DNA from: Oceanobacillus sp. CFH 90083
GTDB taxonomy: Bacteria; Bacillota; Bacilli; Bacillales; Amphibacillaceae
Length of the DNA: 62,398 nt
Assembly (NCBI RefSeq): GCF_009389585.1
Contig: NZ_VIYG01000017.1
Span: 1 to 62,398 of the forward strand
Direction: 5' to 3'
The position numbers and the translations under genes are program-made. Position 1 is the stretch's first letter. Each line of letters opens with the position of its first letter. Below, piece by piece: positions 1 to 8,810 of this stretch. The notes under the pieces were generated by a model. It saw only the letters and a program-made list of their open reading frames with translations. It was not told the DNA's origin and did not search any database.

Positions 1-5
1 TCTGT

Positions 6-36
6 TTTTACCGGGTTTTGTCCCAGCCTCATTTTT
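6..36 (-). repeat. Possible end of a dispersed repeat or IS-like element
   Basis: Read on the minus strand this begins GAGGCTGGGACAAAAC, a sequence that often marks the end of small repeats and IS1182-like elements in Bacillales. The element would run out of the window at position 1. No transposase is visible, so this is recognition of one motif only. Confidence 0.25.
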
Positions 37-100
37 TATACGAAAACAACCAAATTAAAAAACCTCCGCTTAAGCATATAGACTTAGCTTTGTTACCATT

Positions 101-150
101 TATTAAAAAAAGCCATATAAGGTGCAACATATCTTACACCTTATATGGCT
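101..150 (-). terminator. Rho-independent terminator of the ABC/yxeA operon
   Basis: A perfect 14-bp stem (111-124 with 137-150) and a 12-nt loop are followed, on the minus strand, by a six-T run at 105-110. It lies 9 nt past the stop of the yxeA-like gene and closes the minus-strand operon. Confidence 0.9.
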
Positions 151-158
151 TACTTTTA

Positions 159-515
159 CTACAGCACTTCCTCCACCGCAGCCGGCAATTCTTCTTCCGC
201 CACTTCATCATACGACGAAACTTCATTATCCTTATTTACATAGAGCATAAGATACGCTCCTTGACGTAATTCCTTTTGCGCAGAGAATGTCACTTCGATT
301 TCTTCTCCATCCTCTGTATAAGCCGGCTGTTCATACCAATACGTGGTCATCACTTCACCGGTATCCAATCGATCTTCTTCTGTATATGCCGGTTCATCAA
401 TCTCAACATAGACATGATCTTTCCCTGCTCTATTAAAGTCAACTGTTGCCAAAACCACAATCGCAGCAACAAATAACAGAACTACACTAAGCATCATTAT
501 GGTTACTTTCTTCAT
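159..515 (-). CDS. yxeA: YxeA-family (DUF1093) exported small protein
   Basis: A 118-residue protein with an N-terminal hydrophobic segment (about residues 5-24, a membrane anchor or signal peptide, no lipobox) followed by an acidic, beta-rich outer domain, the size and layout of YxeA proteins. In B. subtilis yxeA closes the yxdJKLM-yxeA operon, next to a peptide-sensing ABC transporter; the same order is seen here. The start at 515 has AGGAGGG eight nt upstream, and only one nt separates it from the permease stop, so it is co-translated with the transporter. The molecular role of YxeA is not established; an accessory role in cationic-peptide response is an inference from context. Confidence 0.8.
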   Translation of the reverse strand: MKKVTIMMLSVVLLFVAAIVVLATVDFNRAGKDHVYVEIDEPAYTEEDRLDTGEVMTTYWYEQPAYTEDGEEIEVTFSAQKELRQGAYLMLYVNKDNEVSSYDEVAEEELPAAVEEVL

Positions 516-516
516 T

Positions 517-2379
517 TTAGCCCTCCTGCGTAACTGTTTGGGTAATTGTTTTATTAAATCCCCGAACCGTCATCACGTAATATAAAATATAAATCATTGT
601 ATAAGCTGCCATCCAAAGAATGATCGGCTCCCACAGATTCATCTGTAATAGATTAGAAAATGCCATCAATGCAACGGTTCCATGCATTAACCCTAAAACC
701 AGCGGTGCCAGAAAAATAAGGCCGACTTGATAGCGGACGGTTTTTTTCATCTCTGTTTTCGAAACCCCGATTTTATATAGAACCGTATATTTACCCTTAT
801 CTTCTTCTGCCTCTGTCATCATTTTAAAGAAGATAATACTGCCTGTAGCCACTAAAAATACTAAGCCAAGGAAACTGCCGACAAACAGCATTGCTCCTGA
901 AGACTCTATCGAATCCTGATAGTTTTGTACAGCACTGGAAAAATTCTCAGTTTTTGCTTCCAGCTCCTTCGAAAGATCTAAATGATTTTTAAAATCGTCT
1001 ATCTGTACTGCTTGATAAGCTGTATGCTCACCGTCCAGCTCCTGGAAAGCTGTATCATCTACAACTACAGTGGTTCCCGGCAATGTAGGAATATTAAATA
1101 GCGGTTCTTCATAAAACTCTTCCACTTTCTTAATATCCCCAGCAGCTAATTCAATTGTTTCAGCCTGTTCCTGCCACCGCTCATCATAAAAAGGATCAAC
1201 AACAATGGCTTCACCTTTTTCCAGATCGATATTATCTATATCCCAGCCCAGTGCTTCTGCCAGATTTAGAAAGGCGGTTTCATCAATAACATGATAAGAT
1301 TCATCATATACTTCTCCTTCAACGACAACTTCTTTTGTCTCGAAGCTGACTTCACTTTCTATCAAGGCAGCAGGTATATCCTGCTCCTCCCCTTCCCACA
1401 TAAAGGAAAAAGGCACAAACGCTTCTACATTTTTTTCTGTATTATAATACGTTCCAAATATCGCTCCGCCCGCTGTAATCGTTGTAGCACTCAGCGTCGC
1501 AATAATTGTTAATGTTTTTGCATTTCCGCGGATCCGGTAAAGGAGCTGGGAGGATGTCATTAGATTCAGGCCCTTCCAAGCCCAATTTTTACTTTTCTTC
1601 AATAGATTTAAAACATAAACAAGCACACTGTTAAATAAAAGATACGAGCCTAAAATCGTTAAGCCGATAATCACTAGGGGCATCGCCAGACCTAAAATCC
1701 GCCATGCCGGAGAGGTCATTAAATCCTGCAGCGCCAGCCAGTAAGCGGAAGCCAGTGACAGCACCCCGATAAGTGCTGAAATCATACGTGCTTTCGGCTG
1801 CTCTTCTCCTTTTTTCTCTGCATGGAATAAATCAATCAGTTTAAATTTATAAATAACCCGATAACCAAGCAACGAAGTAACTAAAAAGATAAGGAAAAAG
1901 ACAACCACGGTCTCCATAACTGCCTGCAGCGAAAAAGCAAAACCGACAGAAAGAGATAATCCCATTAATTTTAATAAAAGGGATAGTAAAGCCTGGGACA
2001 ATAAGAAACCTGACCCAACACCAATTACTAATGAAATAAGTCCGATCACGATATTCTCAAAGAATAATAAAAAGCCGATAGATCGTTTACGTACGCCCAG
2101 CAAGGAATAAAGAGCAACTTCTTTCTTCCTTTTTTTCATAAAAAAGGAGTTTGAATACAGAATAAAAATGGCTACAAAAATCATCAATACAAAGGCAGAT
2201 GAACTCATAATTGCCTGCATTTGCTTGGAAGTTTCCGCTAAACCGCTAATATCATCACTATGCTTTAATACCGCAAAGGTAAAATAAATAATAATAGAGA
2301 AAATCGTGGAGCCGATATATAACCCATAGCTCTTCATGTTTCTGCGAATATTTTTTAATGCCAGCTCAAACAAGGTCAT
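517..2379 (-). CDS. BceB-type ABC transporter permease (FtsX domains)
   Basis: A permease of about 620 residues with two FtsX regions: transmembrane helices at the N-terminus (first about residues 18-40), a block of helices up to about residue 310, a large outer domain (about 320-500) and four C-terminal helices. One large outer domain between helices is the hallmark of BceB/YxdM permeases, which remove antimicrobial peptides from their membrane targets. The ATG at 2379 is preferred to the GTG at 2388 because GGCGGTG lies six nt before it. The start overlaps the 3' end of the ATPase gene, so the two are coupled. The paired two-component system is encoded divergently at 3559-5713. Confidence 0.85.
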   Translation of the reverse strand: MTLFELALKNIRRNMKSYGLYIGSTIFSIIIYFTFAVLKHSDDISGLAETSKQMQAIMSSSAFVLMIFVAIFILYSNSFFMKKRKKEVALYSLLGVRKRSIGFLLFFENIVIGLISLVIGVGSGFLLSQALLSLLLKLMGLSLSVGFAFSLQAVMETVVVFFLIFLVTSLLGYRVIYKFKLIDLFHAEKKGEEQPKARMISALIGVLSLASAYWLALQDLMTSPAWRILGLAMPLVIIGLTILGSYLLFNSVLVYVLNLLKKSKNWAWKGLNLMTSSQLLYRIRGNAKTLTIIATLSATTITAGGAIFGTYYNTEKNVEAFVPFSFMWEGEEQDIPAALIESEVSFETKEVVVEGEVYDESYHVIDETAFLNLAEALGWDIDNIDLEKGEAIVVDPFYDERWQEQAETIELAAGDIKKVEEFYEEPLFNIPTLPGTTVVVDDTAFQELDGEHTAYQAVQIDDFKNHLDLSKELEAKTENFSSAVQNYQDSIESSGAMLFVGSFLGLVFLVATGSIIFFKMMTEAEEDKGKYTVLYKIGVSKTEMKKTVRYQVGLIFLAPLVLGLMHGTVALMAFSNLLQMNLWEPIILWMAAYTMIYILYYVMTVRGFNKTITQTVTQEG

Positions 2380-3136
2380 TCCCGTCACCGCCTACTTCTG
2401 CCAATTCATCTAATATCATCTGGAAGAATTCCTTCCGTGTGCATGTTCCGCGAATAAGCTCCTGTGACAGACCTCCATCTTTTATAAATAAGATACGTCT
2501 GCAAAAGCTTGCTGCATAAGCATCATGCGTTACCATCATAATCGTGGTTTCATGCTCCTTATTCAGCCCGCTCAGGCTCTCTAGTAAGTCCGTAGCAGAT
2601 TTGGAATCCAGGGCTCCTGTTGGTTCATCGGCAAAAATAAGTTTTGGATTCGATACAAGCGCACGGCAGGAAGCTGTACGCTGCTTTTGACCGCCAGAAA
2701 TTTGGTACGGATACTTATCCAATAAATCCTCTATGCCAAAGGAGCGGGAAATGGTATTCACTTTTTCTTCAATTTCCTTCGCCGGCTGTTTGGCAATTGC
2801 TAATGGCAGCAGGATATTTTCCCGCACCGTTAAAGAATCTAATAAATTATAATCCTGAAAAATAAAGCCTAAGTGGTCCCGGCGAAAATCTGCCAATTTA
2901 TCCTCTTTCATCTTGGCGATATTGTCTTCCTCTACATAAATATCACCTTTTGTCGGTGTATCAATCGTTGCCAGTACATTGAGAAGTGTTGATTTCCCTG
3001 CACCGGACGGTCCCATCACTCCGACAAATTCTCCATGATCAATCGTAAAGGAAATATTCTTTAGCGCTTGAAATCTGTTTGCGCCTTTTCCATATATTTT
3101 TTCAACATTATTTACTTTTAATAGATGTTCCATCAT
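2366..3136 (-). CDS. BceA-type ABC transporter ATP-binding protein
   Basis: A 256-residue ABC ATPase with Walker A GPSGAGKST at residues 42-50, Q-loop near 94 (FIFQDY), signature ISGGQKQR at 146-153 and Walker B LIFADEP at 166-172, so all catalytic motifs are intact. It belongs to the MacB/BceA/LolD group and should energise the overlapping permease. The start has AGAGGTG five nt before a double ATG, so 3133 is an equally possible start. It is first in a three-gene minus-strand operon (ATPase, permease, YxeA). The peptide it responds to cannot be told from sequence. Confidence 0.9.
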   Translation of the reverse strand: MMEHLLKVNNVEKIYGKGANRFQALKNISFTIDHGEFVGVMGPSGAGKSTLLNVLATIDTPTKGDIYVEEDNIAKMKEDKLADFRRDHLGFIFQDYNLLDSLTVRENILLPLAIAKQPAKEIEEKVNTISRSFGIEDLLDKYPYQISGGQKQRTASCRALVSNPKLIFADEPTGALDSKSATDLLESLSGLNKEHETTIMMVTHDAYAASFCRRILFIKDGGLSQELIRGTCTRKEFFQMILDELAEVGGDGNDLV

Positions 3137-3191
3137 CTTTGCACCTCTTTCGTATATCCTTACTATAAACCCTCATCCTTAAACAACGATC

Positions 3192-3202
3192 AAGGTAACC
3201 TT
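3192..3202. promoter_or_regulatory. Palindrome in the divergent ABC/TCS intergenic region
   Basis: AAGGTAACCTT is an 11-bp palindrome about 60 bp upstream of the ATPase start, where the operator of a BceR-like regulator would be expected. No clean -35/-10 pair could be assigned next to it. The intergenic stretch 3137-3558 holds this site and the inverted-repeat element at 3447-3534. Confidence 0.3.
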
Positions 3203-3446
3203 ACAAAATGTTTAAATCTTACTCATAGTTAACGAATTCCTGTTAAAATAGTAATAAATCAACTTCTTAGCTAATAATAAAGGGGCTTCATTAAAATCTA
3301 TAGACAACAACTTAGATGTAATTTTGATTTAAGCAACCGCTGCGGAAAAACACGAACTAGTTTCTTTATATTTGTTCATTAATTTCGCCAATATGTTTCG
3401 TATTGCCCCATAATAAATACAAAATTACTTGAAATATTACTATAAG

Positions 3447-3534
3447 AGGATGTTCAAAAAGTCCCCAAATGATAAGCGGCGAATCTCTGCCTTGACCTTC
3501 TTGCTTCTAAATTTAGTTACTTTTTGAACACACA
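3447..3534. repeat. Short inverted-repeat element (MITE-like)
   Basis: TGTTCAAAAAGT at 3451-3462 and its exact complement at 3519-3530 flank a 56-bp core with no ORF. Size, terminal 12-bp inverted repeats and position immediately upstream of the response-regulator gene fit a miniature transposable element. The ends resemble IS1182-type termini, which is recognition only. No target duplication was established. Confidence 0.45.
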
Positions 3535-3558
3535 CTGTAAGAAAGGCGTGAACTTTAC

Positions 3559-4269
3559 ATGGAAAAGCCAAAAATATTAATTGTTGATGATGAGCAGGAT
3601 TTATGTCAATTAATGAAAACAGCTCTGCAAAAAGAGGGAATGACGGAGATTGCTACAGCAGGATCTATCAAGGACGGATGGCGGCAATTTAAGACGTTTG
3701 AACCGGATCTGGCGATATTGGATGTGATGCTTCCTGACGGGGAAGGCTATGATTTATGCCGGAAAATCCGGGAAACATCACGAATCCCGATTCTGTTTTT
3801 GTCCGCTAAATCGGATGAAATCGATAAAATACTTGGACTTGCGATTGGCGGAGATGATTATATTACCAAACCCTTCAGCCCTAAGGAAATGGCTTATCGA
3901 GTAAAAGCACAGCTGCGCCGGGCAGGCGTATATACAATGGAGGCTGCCAGCTCTCATGCCCCGGCTCAGGCAGATAAAAATATTGGTGTATTTACAATCA
4001 ATGGGGATGAAACCGAAATAAGCAAGAATGGCGAGGTTTTAGAGCTGACAGCGAAAGAAGTCGGGTTAATGGCATGCTTTATGCGCAATCCCAAGCATAT
4101 TTTAAGCAAGGAAACCTTATTTGAAACCGTATGGGGTGAAGAATTCTATGGAGCAGATAACACCCTGATGGTACATATCCGCAGACTGCGGGAAAAGATT
4201 GAAGAAAACCCGTCAGCTCCTGCTTATATTGTCACGGTCAAAGGGCTGGGATATCGTTTTAATCCGTAA
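3559..4269 (+). CDS. OmpR/PhoB-family response regulator
   Basis: A 236-residue response regulator. The receiver domain (residues 4-118) has the acidic pair D10-D11, phospho-acceptor D55 in LDVMLPD, T/S region FLSAK and the K of ITKPF. The C-terminal winged helix (about 140-236) carries the VWGEEFYGADNTLMVHIRRLREKI recognition region. It is followed after 67 nt by its histidine kinase. GAAAGGCGTG lies before the ATG. By position it should control the divergent BceAB-type transporter and possibly itself. Confidence 0.9.
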   Translation: MEKPKILIVDDEQDLCQLMKTALQKEGMTEIATAGSIKDGWRQFKTFEPDLAILDVMLPDGEGYDLCRKIRETSRIPILFLSAKSDEIDKILGLAIGGDDYITKPFSPKEMAYRVKAQLRRAGVYTMEAASSHAPAQADKNIGVFTINGDETEISKNGEVLELTAKEVGLMACFMRNPKHILSKETLFETVWGEEFYGADNTLMVHIRRLREKIEENPSAPAYIVTVKGLGYRFNP

Positions 4270-4336
4270 ACTTTTATGTCCTTGCATAATGAAAAGATTT
4301 TTATATTTTTGAGTTTGAAAAAGGAGCAAATACACC

Positions 4337-5713
4337 ATGAAATGGAAACTCACTATCCGCTATCTTATTTCCATTCTCAGTATTGTTTTTATCGTCAGCA
4401 TTGTGAATACAGTTATCCTGATTGCACTAATCATTTCTCAGCATAATGAAGACCCGGAAGACATTATTCATGATACCGGGGAAAACTTTACCCGTGCCTT
4501 CTATCAGCATTTATCTATCGAAAACGGTGTACCGGTTGTCTCAGAGGAAGGAAGGGATGCACTGACCCGCTTTGGAGCCTGGCTGCAAATATTAGATGGA
4601 AACGGGAATGTTATCTCAGATGAATATGCACCCGACAGTGCTGTTACACACTATACCCCCATAGACTTGGTGCATAAATATAAATATATGGATAATGATT
4701 TTAACACCTATTTTATCGGAGAGTTTGAGGACTACAGTTATATCGTTGGTGTTCCGGATTCCAAGCAGCAACGGACCATCATTATGGCTGATCCACAGCA
4801 GGTACTTACTTATGCTTCCCAGTTCTTAGGTGCGATTATTATTGTTGACTTAATTATCGCCTGTATTGTCGGATTTTTGTTCAGTACGGTGCTGACCAAG
4901 CCTGTTTCCCGTATCATCGAGCGAATCAGTGAACTGAAGGAAAGAAAGTTTGAACCGAAAAAAATGAGACGCCCGGGAGTTTTCAAACGTGTTTTTGCCA
5001 ACTTAAACGACGTATCTGAAACCTTGCAGGCACATGAAAATGAACGGCAAAAGCTGGAGCAGATGCGTAATGAATGGATCAGCAATGTTTCTCATGATAT
5101 TAAAACACCGCTTGCATCCATCCGTGGTTATGCAGAGCTGCTGCGCAATGACGAAATCTCTCCGGAAGAAAGGCTGGAATACGCCGGGGTGATTGAACGA
5201 CAATCTCTTTATATGAAGGAACTGCTGGATGACTTTAACTTAACCATGCGCCTCCGGAATCAGGAAATGTCGCTCAACCTGCAAGATATTCGGGTAGAAG
5301 GCTTTGTCAGAAAGATGATTATTGATTTATTAAATGACCCGCAATTTCAAACACATGACATTGAATTTAACAGCAACGCACCTGAATTAACCTGGGAGAT
5401 AGACCAGCATTTAATGAAAAGGGCTTTATTAAATTTTATTTTAAATGCATTAATCCACAATGATGACGATGTAAAAGTGACAGTAGAAGTAACAGAAAAT
5501 GGAATTATTATCCGTGATAATGGGAAAGGAATTAAAAAAGAAGAGCAGGCACAAATTTTTGACCGTTATTACCGGGGTACAAATACTACATCACGTGGCA
5601 CCGGTCTTGGTCTGGCTATTTCAAGGGATATTATTCAGGCACATGGCGGCAAAGTGGAAGTGGAGAGTGAGGTTGGAAAAGGGACGGTGTTTTGGATTAG
5701 TATGAAGCATTGA
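4337..5713 (+). CDS. Membrane sensor histidine kinase (HAMP, HisKA, HATPase)
   Basis: A 458-residue kinase: helix 1 (about 9-34), an outer domain of about 125 residues, helix 2 (about 160-185), a HAMP-like linker, HisKA with H253 in NVSHDIKTPLASIRGY, then an ATPase domain with N-box NFILNALIHN, DNGKGI and GTGLGL. The kinases usually paired with BceAB transporters (BceS type) lack an outer sensor domain and rely on the transporter for sensing. This one has such a domain, so it may sense its ligand directly. It follows the response regulator and ends before a bidirectional terminator. Confidence 0.88.
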   Translation: MKWKLTIRYLISILSIVFIVSIVNTVILIALIISQHNEDPEDIIHDTGENFTRAFYQHLSIENGVPVVSEEGRDALTRFGAWLQILDGNGNVISDEYAPDSAVTHYTPIDLVHKYKYMDNDFNTYFIGEFEDYSYIVGVPDSKQQRTIIMADPQQVLTYASQFLGAIIIVDLIIACIVGFLFSTVLTKPVSRIIERISELKERKFEPKKMRRPGVFKRVFANLNDVSETLQAHENERQKLEQMRNEWISNVSHDIKTPLASIRGYAELLRNDEISPEERLEYAGVIERQSLYMKELLDDFNLTMRLRNQEMSLNLQDIRVEGFVRKMIIDLLNDPQFQTHDIEFNSNAPELTWEIDQHLMKRALLNFILNALIHNDDDVKVTVEVTENGIIIRDNGKGIKKEEQAQIFDRYYRGTNTTSRGTGLGLAISRDIIQAHGGKVEVESEVGKGTVFWISMKH

Positions 5714-5793
5714 TTACTTGCCCACAGAGCGTTATTGTTACCTATGGAGGCGATACATCGACTTAATAAGCTGCTTTTTGAGGTTCAAATATC

Positions 5794-5833
5794 CACAGAA
5801 AAAGCCTGCAGAAATTCTGCAGGCTCTTCTGTG
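5794..5833. terminator. Bidirectional terminator between convergent genes
   Basis: Inner stem GCCTGCAG/CTGCAGGC (5804-5811 with 5817-5824) extends outward through CACAGAA/TTCTGTG. On the minus strand it runs into CTTTTTC, so it mainly ends the symporter operon at 5842-7730. It lies between the stops of the kinase and the symporter. Confidence 0.75.
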
Positions 5834-5841
5834 TGCAGGTT

Positions 5842-7386
5842 CTAATGACTTACCCCACTGCGTTTATATCCCGTATTTGCCTTCACTTTTACCTCTGCAT
5901 AACGCTTCATATCTGTTTCCTTCGATAAAATCGTACCTAAATATCCTCCCAGAAACCCGAGTGGAACCGAAACAAGTGCTGGATTTGTCAGCGGGAAGAT
6001 GGGCTCCCCTACAAATAGTGCTGCTCCTTCCACCGGTGAAAACACGCTTGGACTGATTGACACAAGGATTAATGCAGAGAACAATCCTGTCAGCATCGCT
6101 GAAACAGCCCCTGCCGTATTAAATCTTTTCCAATAGATTGTGTACAGTATAACCGGTAAATTGGCACTCGCCGCAATGCAAAAGGCTAGTGAAACAAGAA
6201 AGGCAACATTTAAATATTGTGCAAATAAAGCCAGAACAATGGACAGCACAGATACAGCCAGAGAGGCATAACGTGCTGCTCTCACCTGTTCTCTTTCTGT
6301 TGCTTTTCCTCTTTTAATAATCTGACCATATAAATCATGTGCAAATGCGGATGCCCCGGAAAGTACAAGCCCGGCCACTACAGCTAAAATGGTTGCAAAG
6401 GCAACTGCTGAGATAAAGGCAAACAGGATGTCCCCTCCAATAACTTGCGCAAGTAACGGTGCAGCCATATTTCCACCCGGATTTGCCGCTAAAATGCTCT
6501 CATAGCCAACAAATGCTGCTGCTCCGAATCCTAAGAATAGTGTAAGTACATAGAATATGCCGATGACCCATGTCGCAATAACAACGGAGCTTCTTGCTGT
6601 CGGAGCATCCCGTACCGTAAAAAACCGCATCAGAATATGAGGTAATCCTGCTGTTCCAAGCACTAAAGCCAGCATAAGTGATATCGTACTGAGCGGCTCC
6701 GTATATTGTAATCCCGGCATTAAATACGCTTCTCCATGTGCCGTCACAGACTTGACATCGGTAAACATTTGTCCAATGTTAAAATTAAATTTTAACAAGA
6801 CAAGAAAGGCCATAATGACCATCCCGGCCATCAAAAGAACAGCTTTCACAATTTGCACCCAGCTCGTTGCGATCATCCCGCCAAATAACACATAAATTGT
6901 CATCATCACACCAACGATAAGTACAGCAATCCAATAGTCAATACCAAATAAGAGCTGAATCAATGCTCCTGCACCAACAAGCTGGGCGATCATATAAAAT
7001 GTACTGATTGTTATCGTGTTCAATGCTGCCGCTCCACGGACTTTCCTGGCGTCAAAACGCGAATTAATCATATCAGCCAGTGTAAATCTGCCAAGATTAC
7101 GCAGCGGCTCAGCTACAAGGAAGAGAACCACTAAATACGCAATCAAAAATCCAATACTGTAGAAAAATCCATCAAATCCATATAACGCAATTGCTCCTGC
7201 AATCCCGAGAAAAGAAGCGGCGGATAAGTAGTCGCCTGCAATTGCCAGGCCATTTTGCATACCAGTAAGCCCTCCACCGGCAGTATAGAAATCTCCTGCT
7301 GTCTGTGTCCTTCTGGCAGCAAAAAAGGTGATAGCAAGTGTTAATACAACAATAGCAAGAAAGAGGATAATAACTGTTGCGCTCAT
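5842..7386 (-). CDS. ywcA: Sodium/monocarboxylate symporter (SSS family, ActP/YwcA-like)
   Basis: A 514-residue carrier with about 13 predicted transmembrane helices and SSS-family signatures, including the early AGDYLSAASFLGI segment (about residues 49-61) typical of acetate permease ActP and B. subtilis YwcA. These carriers import short monocarboxylates such as acetate, propionate or pyruvate with sodium or protons. The gene overlaps the DUF485 gene by four bases (ATGA at 7383-7386). The DUF485-SSS pair is a standard partnership. A near-identical family member lies at 10576-12117, with a LytS-LytT system between them. The exact substrate is not determined by sequence. Confidence 0.88.
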   Translation of the reverse strand: MSATVIILFLAIVVLTLAITFFAARRTQTAGDFYTAGGGLTGMQNGLAIAGDYLSAASFLGIAGAIALYGFDGFFYSIGFLIAYLVVLFLVAEPLRNLGRFTLADMINSRFDARKVRGAAALNTITISTFYMIAQLVGAGALIQLLFGIDYWIAVLIVGVMMTIYVLFGGMIATSWVQIVKAVLLMAGMVIMAFLVLLKFNFNIGQMFTDVKSVTAHGEAYLMPGLQYTEPLSTISLMLALVLGTAGLPHILMRFFTVRDAPTARSSVVIATWVIGIFYVLTLFLGFGAAAFVGYESILAANPGGNMAAPLLAQVIGGDILFAFISAVAFATILAVVAGLVLSGASAFAHDLYGQIIKRGKATEREQVRAARYASLAVSVLSIVLALFAQYLNVAFLVSLAFCIAASANLPVILYTIYWKRFNTAGAVSAMLTGLFSALILVSISPSVFSPVEGAALFVGEPIFPLTNPALVSVPLGFLGGYLGTILSKETDMKRYAEVKVKANTGYKRSGVSH

Positions 7387-7730
7387 CGTCCATCCCCTCC
7401 TTCTTCCATCTCCCTTATAATTTCATCTGCCTGCTTATCAAAGGCAGCTGCTTTCTTCACGTAGACTGTGCATAAAACCCACGTCATGATAAATTGCGCT
7501 AATGCAAACAGCCAAACCCAGGAAATATCACCAATTGCCGGTGTGTTTAAAAAAGTGGTATAAGAAGTTAAAATTGGAAGTAAGAAATAAAATACCAGGA
7601 AAAAGATTGTTAATGGTACAATAAATTTTTTTCGATCATGCATCAGCTTTTTAAAAGACTTACTTTCTGTTACTTGCACATAGTCAATTTCTTGTTCTTG
7701 CCCCTGCTTATATTCTTTCTCTGCACCCAT
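7383..7730 (-). CDS. ywcB: DUF485 membrane protein, partner of the SSS symporter (YwcB-like)
   Basis: A 115-residue protein with two transmembrane helices (about residues 35-55 and 70-95), the DUF485 layout found next to ActP-type symporters. A longer reading frame opens at 7850, but the ATG at 7730 has GGAGG six nt upstream and gives the usual family length, so the extra N-terminal residues are probably leader sequence. The stop overlaps the symporter start by four bases, so the two products are made together. The function of DUF485 is not known in detail; a role in symporter assembly or activity is inferred. Confidence 0.85.
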   Translation of the reverse strand: MGAEKEYKQGQEQEIDYVQVTESKSFKKLMHDRKKFIVPLTIFFLVFYFLLPILTSYTTFLNTPAIGDISWVWLFALAQFIMTWVLCTVYVKKAAAFDKQADEIIREMEEGGDGR

Positions 7731-8057
7731 CTGCATCCTCCTCGAAAACTGGAATGAAAGGTTTTCAGACCACCATCCCTCTGCCAAAAAACCTTTCATC
7801 TCTTTTTGAACATCCTCTTTTAGCTGTGAATCAGCTGCTCTCCTTCTCATTCCATCATCATTTCTCTGCTCTGTCCCTAATCAAACGTCTGGGCAGCTGC
7901 AATTATCTGCTCGAACTGGCATTCCTCCTTCATCCCTTTAGTAACCCTTTTTTGTAAACGCTTACTAAATTATAAAGGAAGTTAAAGGCTTGCTGATGGA
8001 ATTTTGTTTCAATTGCTTCTATCGGCGGTTGAATGGTTGAAATTTTATGATGAATGG
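7731..8057 (-). other. Leader and promoter region of the DUF485-symporter operon
   Basis: This stretch holds an inverted repeat at 7754-7799 (12-bp stem, 22-nt loop, no T-run on the minus strand), a cre-like site at 7953-7966 and a -10-like TATAAT at 7969-7974 on the minus strand. An AAGGAGG at about 7924-7930 precedes a 13-codon ATG frame that could be a leader peptide, but its spacing is too tight to be convincing. Confidence 0.5.
7953..7974 (-). promoter_or_regulatory. cre (CcpA) site just downstream of a -10 element
   Basis: AGTAAGCGTTTACA (minus strand, 7953-7966) matches the cre consensus TGWAANCGNTNWCA except at the first base. It lies directly after TATAAT (7969-7974), which would place CcpA over the transcription start and repress the symporter operon in glucose. 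There is no good -35 hexamer, as expected if the promoter needs an activator such as the adjacent LytT. Confidence 0.6.
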
Positions 8058-8810
8058 TCAATTCCCAAAAAAATCAAAAAGATGCTTTCTTGCTGTCCGG
8101 CTGACCGGAATCGTCGTCTGCTTTTTATCCTTTAATGTAATGTTACTCGCTCCATTAAACCACGGAGTAATTTCCTGTATATGATTTAAATTAACAAGAT
8201 AACTGCGGTGCGTTCTAAAAAAATCATGTCCTTGCAGCTTTTTTTCCAGCTCCTGTAATGTCATTTTACTGTGAATCACCTTATCCTCTGTATGGATTTC
8301 TAACACCCGCTTATACGGAACAGCATAGTAAATAGCATCAGGAGACAGCACAACCGTTCGATCATCATCGTCTATCAGAAGCTTTGCGGATGAAGGAATC
8401 CCTTGATTTGTGACGCGCTCTTTTTTTCGCTCCAGCTGCTGCATCCGATTGCGAAGACGATTCATCGTCATTTGAAATCGTTCTGTATCATACGGCTTCA
8501 GCATATAATCCATGGCATCTATTTCAAATGCTTCTACGGCATATTCATCATAAGCAGTTGTAAAAATAAATAATGGTACTTTTAGATAAGCAAGCTCCAT
8601 GATTTTTTTCGCCGCAGCAACACCATGTATTCCCGGCATATGGACATCCAAAAAGATAACATCCGGGTCATGTTCCTTATACAGCTCGATCAGCTGCTCT
8701 CCTGTCTCTGCACTCGGCAGCAGCTTCACATCTTTTTCCTTCTCCAACAAATAGATTAATTCTTCTCGTGCCAATTGCTCATCTTCTGCAATCATCGTAT
8801 GAATTTTCAT
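8058..8810 (-). CDS. lytT: LytTR-family response regulator
   Basis: A 250-residue regulator with a receiver domain (phospho-acceptor D55 in FLDVHMPG, K of MLKPY near 106) and a C-terminal LytTR DNA-binding domain (about 145-250, FFRTHRSYLVNLNHIQ). It overlaps the LytS stop by four bases (8807-8810), so kinase and regulator are translationally coupled. LytTR systems in bacteria, for example BtsSR/YpdAB in E. coli and LytST in B. subtilis, respond to pyruvate or related acids. Flanked on both sides by monocarboxylate symporters, this one probably controls their expression. Confidence 0.9.
   Translation of the reverse strand: MKIHTMIAEDEQLAREELIYLLEKEKDVKLLPSAETGEQLIELYKEHDPDVIFLDVHMPGIHGVAAAKKIMELAYLKVPLFIFTTAYDEYAVEAFEIDAMDYMLKPYDTERFQMTMNRLRNRMQQLERKKERVTNQGIPSSAKLLIDDDDRTVVLSPDAIYYAVPYKRVLEIHTEDKVIHSKMTLQELEKKLQGHDFFRTHRSYLVNLNHIQEITPWFNGASNITLKDKKQTTIPVSRTARKHLFDFFGN

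Noticed and set aside
7731..7850. Longer DUF485 protein starting at 7850 (155 residues)
   Set aside because: The extra residues do not fit the family, there is no good ribosome-binding site, and GGAGG lies six nt before the ATG at 7730.
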